Below are positions 55,393 to 64,000 of a stretch of 64,000 bases of DNA, one piece after another (positions within the stretch are counted from its first letter, which is position 1; each line of letters opens with the position of its first letter). The stretch comes from Paraburkholderia xenovorans LB400 (GTDB lineage: Bacteria > Pseudomonadota > Gammaproteobacteria > Burkholderiales > Burkholderiaceae). The translations under genes were made by a program, and so were the position numbers. Where the stretch lies: the NCBI RefSeq assembly GCF_000013645.1, contig NC_007951.1, forward strand, positions 3,720,001-3,784,000, given 5' to 3'. The notes beneath the pieces are model-generated. The model did not search any database, was not told where the DNA came from, and was given only the letters and a program-made list of their open reading frames with translations.

Positions 55393-56127
55393 TTAGTAAT
55401 CAGCTTCCCAGTCGACGGTGATCTGCTTCGCCGCCTGGTCCACTGTTTTGACAAAGACGCCGACGAACGGGATCAAACGCTCACCGGTGACCGGCTTGCC
55501 GCTTTTGTCGGTAGCCGGATATTCGATACGCAACACCGAGTGCGCACCGTTGTCGATCATGTCTGCAACCTTGCCGAGACTGACTCCGGCAACGTTCACC
55601 ACGTCCAGGCCGAGCAGGTCGACCCAGTAGAATTCGTCGGCTCCGAGAGCCGGAAACTCGCTGCGGCTGATATAGACGCGGGAGCCGCGCAGTGCCAGCG
55701 CCACATCGCGGTCAGTGACGCCGCCCAGATGGGCCACCACACTGTCGCTATGCGTTTTCGCCTGCAACGACGGCGCCGATTTGCGCTCCTGGCCTTTGAG
55801 CAGCCACCAGCGCTTCGCGCTCAGCAAAGCGTCGCCGCCGTGGCCGGCATCCGCATGAGCGGCTACCTTGACCCAGCCTTTGAGGCCGTAAGCGTCGACG
55901 ATTGCGCCGACCTCGACCGCATCGACCGGCCAGCTTTCTGCCGTTTCCATGCGCATTTCTGTTGCACCGGAACCGGCGTTTGCCGCATTGGCTTTCGCCT
56001 TGCCTTCGGTTTTTTCGACCGGCTTGCGGACGAAGGCACCGAACGGCGCCTGACCAGACGTCTTTGCGCGCGGGGCCGCAGCTTTTGCCTTCACGGGACC
56101 TGAACTACCGGAATCACGCTCGGACAT
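55393..56127 (-). CDS. rimM: Ribosome maturation factor RimM, with long N-terminal extension
   Basis: 244 residues against about 170-185 in most bacteria. The conserved protein begins near residue 66 (WPVDAVEVGAIVDAYGLKGWVKV) and has the PRC-barrel part FYWVDLLGLDVVN...IPFVGVFVKTVDQAAKQITVDWEADY. The first 65 residues are Ala/Lys/Pro-rich and probably disordered. No in-frame start between M1 and the core has a better ribosome site except ATGs near residues 58-60, so a shorter start is possible. RimM assists 30S maturation. Confidence 0.94.
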   Translation of the reverse strand: MSERDSGSSGPVKAKAAAPRAKTSGQAPFGAFVRKPVEKTEGKAKANAANAGSGATEMRMETAESWPVDAVEVGAIVDAYGLKGWVKVAAHADAGHGGDALLSAKRWWLLKGQERKSAPSLQAKTHSDSVVAHLGGVTDRDVALALRGSRVYISRSEFPALGADEFYWVDLLGLDVVNVAGVSLGKVADMIDNGAHSVLRIEYPATDKSGKPVTGERLIPFVGVFVKTVDQAAKQITVDWEADY

Positions 56128-56259
56128 AAGAGAACCTCGCTGCCAGCTTCGACGCCTGCTTCAGCAAAACAACTCGCGCATCGGATTGCTCGCCGGGCCG
56201 CTTACGCAAACCGTACGAGCCGCCGGCCGAACCGACGACGATACGCAGGCTGGCTACCA

Positions 56260-56514
56260 TCAAGCAGCCGGCTGCGCCTTTGCAGCTTCCTTCACGAGAC
56301 GCTCGACGGTCGGCGACAGTTGTGCGCCAACGCCTTGCCAGTACGTGAGGCGGTCCTGAGCGATACGGAGGGATTCGCCCTTCGTAGCGACCGGGTTGTA
56401 GAAGCCAACGCGCTCGATGAAGCGGCCGTCACGACGGTTACGCGAATCGGTTGCGACGATGTTGTAGAACGGGCGCTTCTTGGAGCCGCCACGAGCCAAG
56501 CGGATGATGACCAT
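56260..56514 (-). CDS. rpsP: 30S ribosomal protein S16
   Basis: 84 residues from MVIIRLARGGSKKRPFYNIVATDSRNRRDGRFIERVGFYNP, the standard S16 start; an open frame upstream to 56592 is not used. It is the first gene of the rpsP-rimM-trmD-rplS operon, with 132 bp before rimM. Confidence 0.98.
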   Translation of the reverse strand: MVIIRLARGGSKKRPFYNIVATDSRNRRDGRFIERVGFYNPVATKGESLRIAQDRLTYWQGVGAQLSPTVERLVKEAAKAQPAA

Positions 56515-56686
56515 ACTAGAATCCTTGAAAACCGGGGTTCGGAACGACTGAAACACGCGATTATAGCGGGAAACCGACGCCATAACAAACACTTACCGGG
56601 ATAAACTGAGCGGCGGGGCCGCGCCAACCATCACACCGGCGCCCCCGCACCACGCCGAAACGCCCGAATTACCTGACGGAGCGCCC

Positions 56687-57871
56687 TTGAAACTCCTGCC
56701 GCCAATTGTGCTCTTGCGCGCTTTTTTTAACGCCGCCACGCGGCTTGGCGACCCGGCGCGCGCTTTGCGAAGTCGGGGCCTGCGCGCCGGCGCGGCCGTA
56801 TTGCTCGCCGCGACCACCCTGCCGGCGCTCGCTGCACTGCCGGTGGAGCGGATCAAACTGCCACCGGGCTTCCATATCGAGGTGTTGTCGGACGTCGTGC
56901 CGAGCGCGCGAGCGATGGCGCTTTCGCCGAAGGGCATTCTTTATATAGGCAGCCTCGACGGCCATGTCTATGCGCTCGAATTGCAAAACGGGCACGTGAG
57001 CGCTCGCCACGTGATCGCTTCCGGACTGGAGACGCCGGCCGGCGTGGCATGGCGCGACGGTGCGCTCTATGTATCGGCAGTGTCGAAAATTCTTCGCTTC
57101 GACGCAATCGACACCCACCTGAACGATCCGCCCAAGCCTGCCGTCGTGATCGACACGCTGCCCACGGAGACGCACCACGGCTGGAAATTCATCGCTTTTG
57201 GGCCGGACGGCAAGCTGTACGTGCCGCAAGGCGCGCCTTGCAACGTATGCCTGAAAGACCGCAACCGCTTCGGTCTGATCGGCCGCATGGACCCGGGCGG
57301 CAGTCACTACGCGGTCGTGGCGCGCGGCATCCGCAATTCGGTTGGCTTTGCGTGGCACCCGGTGACGCACGAACTGTGGTTCACGGACAACGGCCGCGAC
57401 CTGCTGGGCGACGACGTGCCGGACGACAAACTCAACCGCGCGCCGCGTGCCGGAATGGATTTCGGCTTTCCGTATTGCCACGGCGGCGACACGCCAGATC
57501 CGGAATTCGGCAAGGATCATCCGTGCAGCGCGTTTACGCCGCCCGCGGTCAAACTCGGTGCGCACGTCGCGGCGCTCGGCATGCGCTTTTACAGCGGTTC
57601 GATGTTTCCGGCCGCTTACCGGAACACGATTTTCATCGCAGAGCACGGTTCGTGGAATCGCAGCAAGAAAGTCGGCTATCGCGTCGTGCATGTAATCACG
57701 GATCCGGATGGCAACAACGCCCGCCAGGAAGTCTTCGCCGAAGGCTGGCTGCAGCCCGGCGAGTCCGAGTGGGGCCGTCCCGCCGACGTGTTGCCGCTGC
57801 CTGACGGCTCGCTCCTGATCAGCGACGACTACGCCGGCGCTGTCTATCGCGTCACTTATTCGGCGCCGTAG
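56687..57871 (+). CDS. Exported PQQ-dependent sugar (sorbosone) dehydrogenase-like protein
   Basis: 394 residues from TTG 56687, 5 nt after GGAG. A signal segment RAGAAVLLAATTLPALAALP leads to a six-bladed propeller: GFHIEVLSDVVPSARAMALSPKGILYIGSLDG, GVAWRDGALYVSAVSKILRFD, NSVGFAWHPVTHELWFTDNGRDLLGDDVPDDKLN and AEHGSWNRSKKVGYRV, typical of the sorbosone dehydrogenase (L-sorbosone/GDH) family. Several conserved Cys occur (CNVCLKD, CHGG...HPC). It acts in the periplasm; substrate unknown. Confidence 0.9.
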   Translation: MKLLPPIVLLRAFFNAATRLGDPARALRSRGLRAGAAVLLAATTLPALAALPVERIKLPPGFHIEVLSDVVPSARAMALSPKGILYIGSLDGHVYALELQNGHVSARHVIASGLETPAGVAWRDGALYVSAVSKILRFDAIDTHLNDPPKPAVVIDTLPTETHHGWKFIAFGPDGKLYVPQGAPCNVCLKDRNRFGLIGRMDPGGSHYAVVARGIRNSVGFAWHPVTHELWFTDNGRDLLGDDVPDDKLNRAPRAGMDFGFPYCHGGDTPDPEFGKDHPCSAFTPPAVKLGAHVAALGMRFYSGSMFPAAYRNTIFIAEHGSWNRSKKVGYRVVHVITDPDGNNARQEVFAEGWLQPGESEWGRPADVLPLPDGSLLISDDYAGAVYRVTYSAP

Positions 57872-58086
57872 CGGCTCCTGAGCAATATTCGACGGCCGGG
57901 CGCGCGGAAAACCCGCAAGCCCTACCGGCCACCCGAGCCGCCAACGCTACTTCAGTCCGGCGCTTCCTGACACTCCCACGCCGCAGGCCACGTGCCCCAT
58001 CGCCTGCTGGGGGCGTAGAATGCGCGTCGGTCCGCGCGAGCCGCGCGCCGCTCCTTTCGATCGTCTGCCACTCTGCTCTCGCCTAC

Positions 58087-58554
58087 ATGTCCACCCTTGC
58101 TTCGACTTCCCCGCGCTTCAGATCCAAGACGATGACCGCCGCGCTGGCGTTCTTCTTCGGCTGCCTTGGCGCTCACCGCTTCTATCTGTACGGCACGCGC
58201 GACATCTATGGCTGGGCCCACGTGATCGGCATGCTGATCGGCATTCCGGGCGCCATGCTGGTGGTGGCTAGCGACCGGGCTTCCATGCTCGGCTGGATGC
58301 TGGCGCTTCCCGGTGCGGTGTCGCTGCTCGCCGCGTTTCTCGCCGCGATCGTCTACGGGCTGCGTCCGGATGAAAAGTGGGATGCGCAGTTCAACGCGCA
58401 AACCCAGCGTAAAAGCCGTTCCGGCTGGACAGTTATTTTCGTCGTGATTTTTTCGCTGCTGATCGGCGCCTTCCTGCTGATGACAGGACTCGCGATTTCC
58501 TTCCAGACCTACTTCGAAGGCCAGGTGCAGGCAGCCAAAGCACTCTCGCAGTGA
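58087..58554 (+). CDS. TM2 domain-containing membrane protein
   Basis: 155 residues. Contains a TM2-like stretch KTMTAALAFFFGCLGAHRFYLYGTRDIYGWAHVIGMLIGIPG and three to four further hydrophobic segments (GWMLALPGAVSLLAAFLAAIVYGL and SGWTVIFVVIFSLLIGAFLLM). Function unknown. Confidence 0.88.
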   Translation: MSTLASTSPRFRSKTMTAALAFFFGCLGAHRFYLYGTRDIYGWAHVIGMLIGIPGAMLVVASDRASMLGWMLALPGAVSLLAAFLAAIVYGLRPDEKWDAQFNAQTQRKSRSGWTVIFVVIFSLLIGAFLLMTGLAISFQTYFEGQVQAAKALSQ

Positions 58555-58570
58555 TCCGCCGCACACCGCG

Positions 58571-59716
58571 CTAAAAAAGATCCAGTTGAGAGTCGTTGCG
58601 CGCCGGTTGGCCGGCACGCGGCGGCTCAATCCGGCGAAAGTGCGACATATCGAGAATGCCGCGGTCGCGCCGGTTCAGGCCCAGGCGGCGCACCGCCTTG
58701 TGGAATCGCTGCTTGAGCAGATCCGCCCACAAGCCCTCCCCCTTCATGCGTGTGGAAAACGACGAGTCGTAGTCTTTCCCGCCCCGCATGTCCCGCACCC
58801 GCCCCATGACCCGTTCGGCGCGATCCGGAAAATACGCCGCCAGCCAGTCCTTGAATAGCGGCGCGACTTCCCACGGCAGACGCAGCACGATATAGCTCGC
58901 ATTGCTTGCCCCGGCCTCCGCACAGGCCTCCAGCACGCGCTCCATGTCAGGTTCGGTGACGAACGGAATCACCGGCGCGATGCTGACGCCGACCGGAATG
59001 CCGGCCTCGCTCAACGTGCGAATGGTGCGCAGCCGCCGCGACGGTGTGGCCGCGCGCGGTTCGAGCGTGCGGGCGATCCCGGCGTCCAGCGTAGTGATGG
59101 TAATGGCCGCCATGAATTGCCCGCGCGCCGCCATAGGCGCCAGCAGATCGAGATCGCGTTCGATCAGCGAAGACTTGGTGATCGCCGCAAACGGATGATG
59201 CCGCTCGCTGAGCACTTCGATTACACGGCGCGTGAGTTGCAAGTCGCGCTCGGCGGGCTGCCAGGCGTCTGTATTCACACCGAGCGCAATGGGCTCCGGC
59301 ACGTAGGACTTTTTCGACAGCTCCCGCTCGAGCAACTCCGGCGCGTTGACCTTGGCATAGATCCGGCTTTCGAAGTCGAGCCCTGGCGAGAGCCCCAGAT
59401 AACTGTGCGTGGGCCGAGCAAAACAATAGATGCAGCCGTGCTCGCAACCGCGATACGGATTCAGCGACACACCGAAAGGAATATCCGGCGACGCATTGCG
59501 CGTGAGAATAGTTTTGGCGCGTTCCTCGAAGACCTGCGTGCGCAAGACCTTCGGCTCGTCATCATCTTCCGCCAGCGACAGCCAGCCGTCGTCAATTGCT
59601 TCGCGCTGGTCGACTTCGTAGCGACCTTGCAGGTTCGTCACCGCACCGCGCCCCTTGCGAGGCGCGGGCGGCGCGATCGGAAATTCGTTGACGGGTTGGG
59701 AGTCGGAGTCGGTCAC
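58571..59716 (-). CDS. Radical SAM protein, PA0069 / SPL-like family
   Basis: 381 residues. The radical SAM cluster is GCEHGCIYCFARPTHSYLG, with the SPL-like upstream part and ALGVNTDAWQPAERDLQLTRRVIEVL and PVIPFVTEPDMERVLEACAEAGASNASYIVLRLP. PA0069-type proteins resemble spore photoproduct lyase in their core but their reaction is unknown. A DNA-repair role is often proposed. Converges with the TM2 gene. Confidence 0.92.
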   Translation of the reverse strand: MTDSDSQPVNEFPIAPPAPRKGRGAVTNLQGRYEVDQREAIDDGWLSLAEDDDEPKVLRTQVFEERAKTILTRNASPDIPFGVSLNPYRGCEHGCIYCFARPTHSYLGLSPGLDFESRIYAKVNAPELLERELSKKSYVPEPIALGVNTDAWQPAERDLQLTRRVIEVLSERHHPFAAITKSSLIERDLDLLAPMAARGQFMAAITITTLDAGIARTLEPRAATPSRRLRTIRTLSEAGIPVGVSIAPVIPFVTEPDMERVLEACAEAGASNASYIVLRLPWEVAPLFKDWLAAYFPDRAERVMGRVRDMRGGKDYDSSFSTRMKGEGLWADLLKQRFHKAVRRLGLNRRDRGILDMSHFRRIEPPRAGQPARNDSQLDLF

Positions 59717-59812
59717 GGGCGAAGCTCGCAGAACATAAACGGCGCAAAATACCTGTATAAATATACAGTGTTTACGCTGTTTGTCGAGCCCCGTTCCGGC
59801 CTGCCCTACCGC

Positions 59813-60301
59813 TTAATCCCCGACCGCAATCGTCAGCGTTTCCTTGATCTCCTCCATCACCACGTAGCTTTTCGACTGCACCGCGCCGGGCAACTGCAGC
59901 AGGATATCGCCCAGCAGCTTCCGGTAATCGGCCATTTCGCCGATGCGCGCCTTGATCAGATAGTCGAAGTCACCCGAGACGAGATGACACTCCAGCACCT
60001 CCGGAATCTTCTGCACCTCGCGGCGGAACTGATCGAACATGTTGCCGCTCTTGTGGTCCAGCGTGATCTCGACGAACACCAGCAGCGCCGCGCCCAGCTC
60101 CGCCGGGTTCACGCGCGCGTGGTAGCCGGTTATCACGCCGTCGCGCTCCATGCGCTTGACGCGCTCGATGCACGGCGTGACCGACAGTCCGACCTGTTCG
60201 GCCAGGTCTTTCATGGCCATCCGGCCATCCTGCTGCAAGAGGCGCAGGATCTTGTGATCGAGTTTGTCTAGAGCCCGGACCGGTTGGCGCTGTGTACGCA
60301 T
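59813..60301 (-). CDS. Lrp/AsnC family regulator, probable regulator of dadA
   Basis: 162 residues. Helix-turn-helix LDKLDHKILRLLQQDGRMAMKDLAEQVGLSVTPCIERVKRMERDGVI is followed by the AsnC/RAM ligand domain. It is divergent from dadA across 168 bp, as the D-amino-acid regulator DadR is in Pseudomonas; the name is left open as specificity is inferred only from position. Confidence 0.9.
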   Translation of the reverse strand: MRTQRQPVRALDKLDHKILRLLQQDGRMAMKDLAEQVGLSVTPCIERVKRMERDGVITGYHARVNPAELGAALLVFVEITLDHKSGNMFDQFRREVQKIPEVLECHLVSGDFDYLIKARIGEMADYRKLLGDILLQLPGAVQSKSYVVMEEIKETLTIAVGD

Positions 60302-60469
60302 GATGTTTTTGCTGAAAATCTTGAAAATACAATAACAAAACCCACCTGACTGTTAATAGTATAGCGGTTAACACTGGGCGACCCGCGTTACACCTCGTTA
60401 ATCGAACGAATTCCAACGACTCGACGAGCGCACCGCCCTCAGACCTCATCTGAATATCCTGGAGCATTT

Positions 60470-61759
60470 ATGCGAGTCGTCGTTTTGGGCAGTGGCGTCG
60501 TCGGGGTGACGAGTGCGTATTACCTGGCGCGCGCCGGTCACGAAGTGACGGTTATCGATCGCGAGGCCGGCCCGGCGCTCGAAACCAGTTTCGCCAATGC
60601 CGGCCAGATCTCGCCGGGCTACGCATCGCCGTGGGCCGCGCCGGGTGTGCCGCTGAAGGCCGTCAAGTGGATGTTCCAGAAACACGCGCCGCTGGCCATC
60701 CGCCTCGACGGAACGCAATTCCAGTTGCAATGGATGTGGCAGATGCTGCAAAACTGCACGTCGTCGCGCTATGCGGTGAACAAAGGCCGCATGGTCCGCC
60801 TCGCCGAATACAGCCGCGACTGCCTGCAGGCGCTGCGCGCTGAAACCGGCATCCAGTACGAAGGCCGCACGGGCGGCACGCTGCAGGTGTTCCGCACGCA
60901 GCAGCAATTCGAAGGCGCCGCGAAAGACATCGCCGTGCTGCGGGAAGCCAGTGTGCCGTACGAACTGCTGTCGCCGGCTGAACTGGCGCAGGCGGAACCG
61001 GCGCTCGCCGCCGTGTCGCACAAGCTGACCGGCGGTCTGCGCCTGCCGGGCGATGAAACCGGCGACTGCCAGATGTTCACCACGCGCCTCGCCGCGCTGG
61101 CCGAACAACTGGGCGTCAAATTCCGCTACAACACGCCGATCGACGCACTCGCAATGGCCGGCGACCGCATCGCCGGCGTGAAGTGCGGCGAAGAACTCGT
61201 GCGCGCCGATTCGTTCGTCGTCGCGCTCGGTTCGTACTCCACCCAATTCCTGTCTGGCCTCGTAAAGATCCCGGTGTATCCGCTCAAGGGTTATTCGATC
61301 ACGGCGCCAATCGTCAACGAAGCATCGGCACCAGTGTCTACCGTGCTCGACGAAACCTACAAGATCGCGATCACGCGTTTCGACGACCGGATTCGCGTGG
61401 GCGGCATGGCCGAGATTGTCGGCTTCGACAAATCGCTGCGCGAGGCGCGCCGTGAAACGCTGGAACTGTGCGTGAACGATCTGTTCCCGGGCGGCGGCGA
61501 CACGTCGAAGGCCACGTTCTGGTCCGGTCTGCGCCCCATGACGCCGGACGGCACGCCGATCGTCGGCCGCACGCCGGTGGCCAACCTGTTCCTGAACACG
61601 GGCCACGGCACGCTGGGCTGGACGATGTCGTGCGGCTCGGGCCAACTGCTCGCCGACGTGATGTCGGGCAAGCAGCCGGCCATCAAGGCGGACGACCTGT
61701 CGGTGCATCGCTATCTCGGTGAGACGCGCGGTGCGCATCGCCCGGCTTATGCCGCCTGA
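60470..61759 (+). CDS. dadA: D-amino acid dehydrogenase, small subunit DadA
   Basis: 429 residues. An FAD-binding Rossmann N-terminus MRVVVLGSGVVGVTSAYYLARAGHEVTVIDREAGPALETSFANAGQISPGYASPWAAPGVPLKAVKW and a C-terminal GLRPMTPDGTPIVGRTPVANLFLNTGHGTLGWTMSCGSG are typical of DadA. It oxidises D-alanine and others to keto acids, passing electrons to the respiratory chain. Its divergent Lrp-type neighbour probably controls it. Confidence 0.95.
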   Translation: MRVVVLGSGVVGVTSAYYLARAGHEVTVIDREAGPALETSFANAGQISPGYASPWAAPGVPLKAVKWMFQKHAPLAIRLDGTQFQLQWMWQMLQNCTSSRYAVNKGRMVRLAEYSRDCLQALRAETGIQYEGRTGGTLQVFRTQQQFEGAAKDIAVLREASVPYELLSPAELAQAEPALAAVSHKLTGGLRLPGDETGDCQMFTTRLAALAEQLGVKFRYNTPIDALAMAGDRIAGVKCGEELVRADSFVVALGSYSTQFLSGLVKIPVYPLKGYSITAPIVNEASAPVSTVLDETYKIAITRFDDRIRVGGMAEIVGFDKSLREARRETLELCVNDLFPGGGDTSKATFWSGLRPMTPDGTPIVGRTPVANLFLNTGHGTLGWTMSCGSGQLLADVMSGKQPAIKADDLSVHRYLGETRGAHRPAYAA

Positions 61760-61826
61760 GGTGGTTCAACGTCGCTTCGCGAGCGGCTGAACTGGTGTGA
61801 TGTCTCGCAGACCAGTGCGGTGAAAA

Positions 61827-61860
61827 CAAACGACGCCTTGCGAGACGCCGTTTGCTTTTT
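61827..61860 (+). terminator. Probable terminator after dadA
   Basis: Arms CAAACG / CGTTTG, imperfect inner pairing, followed by CTTTTT. Moderate quality. Confidence 0.6.
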
Positions 61861-61881
61861 CAAGCGGAATTAGAAGCAGCG

Positions 61882-63672
61882 TCAGAACTGATCTTCAGAC
61901 AGCGCCAGCACGCTCTCGCCACCCTTCGCACTGACAATCGACGCTTCGAGCGCCGACGCCAGCGGCAGCACATGCTCGGCATAGAACTGCGCGGTCGCGA
62001 TCTTGGCGCCGTAGAACGAAGGGTCTTCGTCACGCTTCTCTGCCGCCACGAGCAGCGCACGCGCCATCTGCCAGCCGCCGAGCACGATGCCGGCAAGCTT
62101 CAGATACGGCACGCTGCCGGCGAACACCGCATTCGGATCGCTCTTCGTATTCGCAACCACGAACTCGACCACCGCGCTCAACGAGCGATGACCCTGTGCG
62201 AGATACTTCTTCATCGACGCGAACGCCGGACCTTGCTGCGCGCCGAGCGCTTCAACCGTTTCAGCCACCCCGGCGAGCAGCGACTTCGCCACCTTGCCGC
62301 CGTCGCGCACCGTCTTGCGGCCGATCAGGTCGTTGGCCTGAATTGCGGTCGTGCCTTCGTAGATAGGCAGAATGCGCGCGTCGCGGTAGTACTGCGCGGC
62401 GCCCGTTTCCTCGATGAAGCCCATGCCGCCATGCACCTGCACGCCGAGGCTCGTCACATCGATCGACAGTTCCGTGCTCCAGCCCTTCACGATCGGCACG
62501 AGGTATTCATAGATCGCCTGGTGTTGGGCGCGCGTGGCTTCGTCCGCGTGACGGTGCGCGATATCGCAATGAGCCGCGGCCACATAAGCGAGCGCGCGCG
62601 ATGCTTCGGTGAGACCACGCATGGTCGCGAGCATACGGCGCACATCGGGGTGCTGAATGATCGCGACCGGCTGTTTCGCGGAGCCATCCACGGGACGGCT
62701 TTGCACGCGGTCTTTCGCGTATGCCACCGCCTTCTGGTACGCACGATCCGACACGCCGATGCCTTGCATGCCCACCGCAAACCGCGCCGCGTTCATCATG
62801 ATGAACATGTACTCGAGACCGCGATTCTCTTCGCCGATCAGATGACCGGTCGCGCCGCCGTGGTCGCCGAACTGCAGCACCGCGGTCGGGCTCGCCTTGA
62901 TGCCGAGCTTGTGTTCGATCGACACGCAGTGCACGTCGTTGCGCTCGCCGAGCGAACCGTCTTCGTTGACGAGAAACTTCGGCACGATGAACAGCGAAAT
63001 GCCCTTCACGCCTTCGGGTGCGTTCGGCGTGCGCGCCAGCACGAGATGGGCGATGTTCTTCGCCATGTCGTGCTCGCCCCACGTGATGAAAATTTTCGTG
63101 CCGAACAGTTTGAACGAGCCGTCGCCCTGCGGCTCGGCGCGCGTGCGCACCAGCGCGAGATCGGAGCCGGCCTGCGGCTCGGTCAGGTTCATCGTGCCGG
63201 TCCATTCGCCGGAAATCAGCCTGGGCACATAGGTCTGCTTCTGCTCCTCGCTGCCAGCGGTGAGGAGCGCCTCGATCGCGCCGTCGGTGAGCAGCGGGCA
63301 CAGCGCGAACGACAGGTTCGACGCGTTGAGCATCTCGATACAGGCTGTGGCAATCAGCTTGGGCAGACCCTGGCCTTCGTAGTGGACCGGATGCTGCACG
63401 CCTTGCCAGCCGCCTTCGCCGAACTGGCGAAACGCTTCCCTGAAGCCAGGCGTTGCGGTGACCACGCCGTCTTTCCAGCTACTCGGATTGCGATCGCCTT
63501 CGACATTCAGCGGCGCCAGCACTTCGCTGCACAGTTTCGCCGACTCTTCGAGCACGGCCTGCGCGGTGTCGAGGTTCGCATCTTCGAAGCCCGGCAGCGT
63601 CGCGATGTGTTCGAGACCGGCCAGTTCTTTCATCACGAACAGCATGTCCTTGATGGGTGCCGTATAGCTCAT
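61882..63672 (-). CDS. Acyl-CoA dehydrogenase (FadE-like, long type)
   Basis: 596 residues from MSYTAPIKDMLFVMKELAGL. The dehydrogenase motifs are MNLTEPQAGSDLALVRTRAEPQGDG and KIFITWGEHDMAKNIAHLVLARTPNAPEGVKGISLF (FAD site), and GGMGFIEETGAAQYYRDARILPIYEGTTAIQANDLIGRK, with the catalytic Glu in YEGTTAIQ, and the extra C-terminal domain of ACAD-type 596-residue enzymes. It takes part in beta-oxidation and passes electrons to ETF, whose alpha subunit gene lies just upstream on the same strand. Confidence 0.93.
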   Translation of the reverse strand: MSYTAPIKDMLFVMKELAGLEHIATLPGFEDANLDTAQAVLEESAKLCSEVLAPLNVEGDRNPSSWKDGVVTATPGFREAFRQFGEGGWQGVQHPVHYEGQGLPKLIATACIEMLNASNLSFALCPLLTDGAIEALLTAGSEEQKQTYVPRLISGEWTGTMNLTEPQAGSDLALVRTRAEPQGDGSFKLFGTKIFITWGEHDMAKNIAHLVLARTPNAPEGVKGISLFIVPKFLVNEDGSLGERNDVHCVSIEHKLGIKASPTAVLQFGDHGGATGHLIGEENRGLEYMFIMMNAARFAVGMQGIGVSDRAYQKAVAYAKDRVQSRPVDGSAKQPVAIIQHPDVRRMLATMRGLTEASRALAYVAAAHCDIAHRHADEATRAQHQAIYEYLVPIVKGWSTELSIDVTSLGVQVHGGMGFIEETGAAQYYRDARILPIYEGTTAIQANDLIGRKTVRDGGKVAKSLLAGVAETVEALGAQQGPAFASMKKYLAQGHRSLSAVVEFVVANTKSDPNAVFAGSVPYLKLAGIVLGGWQMARALLVAAEKRDEDPSFYGAKIATAQFYAEHVLPLASALEASIVSAKGGESVLALSEDQF

Positions 63673-63774
63673 TTCCGTCTCCTCCCGCCGTTGATATAAA
63701 AAAAGGACGCTGGACTTGATCGGTCCCGCGCCCTTCCTGTACTGCAAGACGCCTTTTTTAAGGCGTTACGGCGC

Positions 63775-64000
63775 TTAACCGAGCTCGCTAACGAGTTCGG
63801 GCACGACCGTGAACAGATCGCCCACCAGACCGTAATCGGCGACGCTGAAAATCGGCGCTTCCGGGTCCTTGTTGATCGCGACGATCACTTTGCTGTCTTT
63901 CATACCAGCCAGATGCTGGATCGCGCCGGAGATGCCGACCGCCACATACAGTTGCGGCGCGACGATCTTGCCGGTTTGGCCGACCTGATAGTCGTTCGGC
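63775..64000 (-). CDS. etfA: Electron transfer flavoprotein alpha subunit, C-terminal part (5' end outside window)
   Basis: The frame from the right edge to the TAA at 63775 translates as NDYQVGQTGKIVAPQLYVAVGISGAIQHLAGMKDSKVIVAINKDPEAPIFSVADYGLVGDLFTVVPELVSELG (given here in part: the QTGKIV and GISGAIQHLAGM regions are the FAD-binding core). ETF carries electrons from acyl-CoA dehydrogenases to ETF-quinone oxidoreductase. It precedes the acyl-CoA dehydrogenase gene, a coherent fatty-acid oxidation unit. Confidence 0.95.
   Translation of the reverse strand, partial: PNDYQVGQTGKIVAPQLYVAVGISGAIQHLAGMKDSKVIVAINKDPEAPIFSVADYGLVGDLFTVVPELVSELG

Noticed and set aside
61852..63699. 615-codon plus-strand open frame opposite the acyl-CoA dehydrogenase
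   Set aside because: Antisense shadow of a conserved gene in GC-rich DNA; no domain, His/Arg-rich translation.
63749..63766. Inverted repeat ACGCCTT/AAGGCGT between etfA and the acyl-CoA dehydrogenase as terminator
   Set aside because: No T-run follows on the transcribed strand and the genes are probably cotranscribed.

Overview
The window (about 64 kb, GC-rich) reads as chromosomal DNA of a betaproteobacterium of the order Burkholderiales, most likely Paraburkholderia or a close Burkholderia relative. This is inferred from the rpsP-rimM-trmD-rplS operon, the folA-pmbA-yjgA-mog-orn-ste24-rsgA series, an AzlCD/AraC unit and overall codon style; no database search was possible. Most of the window is ordinary housekeeping sequence with tightly packed genes.

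Layout. 1-2.8 kb: molybdenum cofactor genes (3' end of moaA, mobA, moeA). 2.9-3.7 kb: small membrane protein and GNAT acetyltransferase. 3.7-9.7 kb: a minus-strand run pncB, lutC-like, NhaD-like antiporter, 2-hydroxyacid dehydrogenase, rmuC. 10-10.7 kb: fdxA and two identical tRNA-Asn genes with terminators. 10.9-14.6 kb: CreA-like protein, AraC regulator with azlCD, and a conserved hypothetical. 14.7-18.5 kb: UvrD-like helicase, two paralogous Lys/Ala-rich exported proteins and an S4 RNA-binding protein. 18.7-25.4 kb: MATE pump, BASS symporter, PLD-family lipoprotein, fumC, acyl-CoA thioesterase. 25.5-32.1 kb: MFS/GlxA-type pair, a 47-residue lipoprotein, a winged-helix regulator and a FecR/DUF6600 protein with a Gln/Pro-rich tail. 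32.2-43.98 kb: thyA and folA, separated by an exported-protein cluster. 44-50.3 kb: pmbA, yjgA, mog, orn, M48 protease, rsgA, zinc-ribbon protein. 50.5-52.2 kb: an IS1182-like insertion sequence inside a transcription terminator. 52.2-64 kb: CobD/CbiB-like protein, CoA pyrophosphatase, the rplS operon, a sorbosone dehydrogenase-like protein, a TM2 protein, a radical SAM protein, Lrp/dadA, an acyl-CoA dehydrogenase and the 3' end of etfA.

The most interesting region is 33.4-43.3 kb, a divergent Fap-like (functional amyloid) export cluster. It encodes two small exported proteins, two exported proteins with curlin/Fap-like Asn/Gln/Gly repeats, a stand-alone periplasmic C39 peptidase with all four catalytic residues (FapD-like), a FapE-like exported protein and a coiled-coil plus beta-barrel outer-membrane protein (FapF-like). 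It is bracketed by two sigma-54 activators of the FleQ/VpsR type whose recognition helices are nearly identical. Upstream lie a near-perfect -24/-12 promoter (35271-35286) and a nested dyad (35153-35221) centred about 109 bp before the predicted start of transcription. Four of the exported proteins carry a short segment spaced like a double-glycine C39 cleavage signal (hydrophobic at -12, Leu at -7, Gly at -2). This gives a testable model: the two activators switch on the operon, the C39 peptidase trims these proteins in the periplasm, and the beta-barrel exports amyloid-like subunits.
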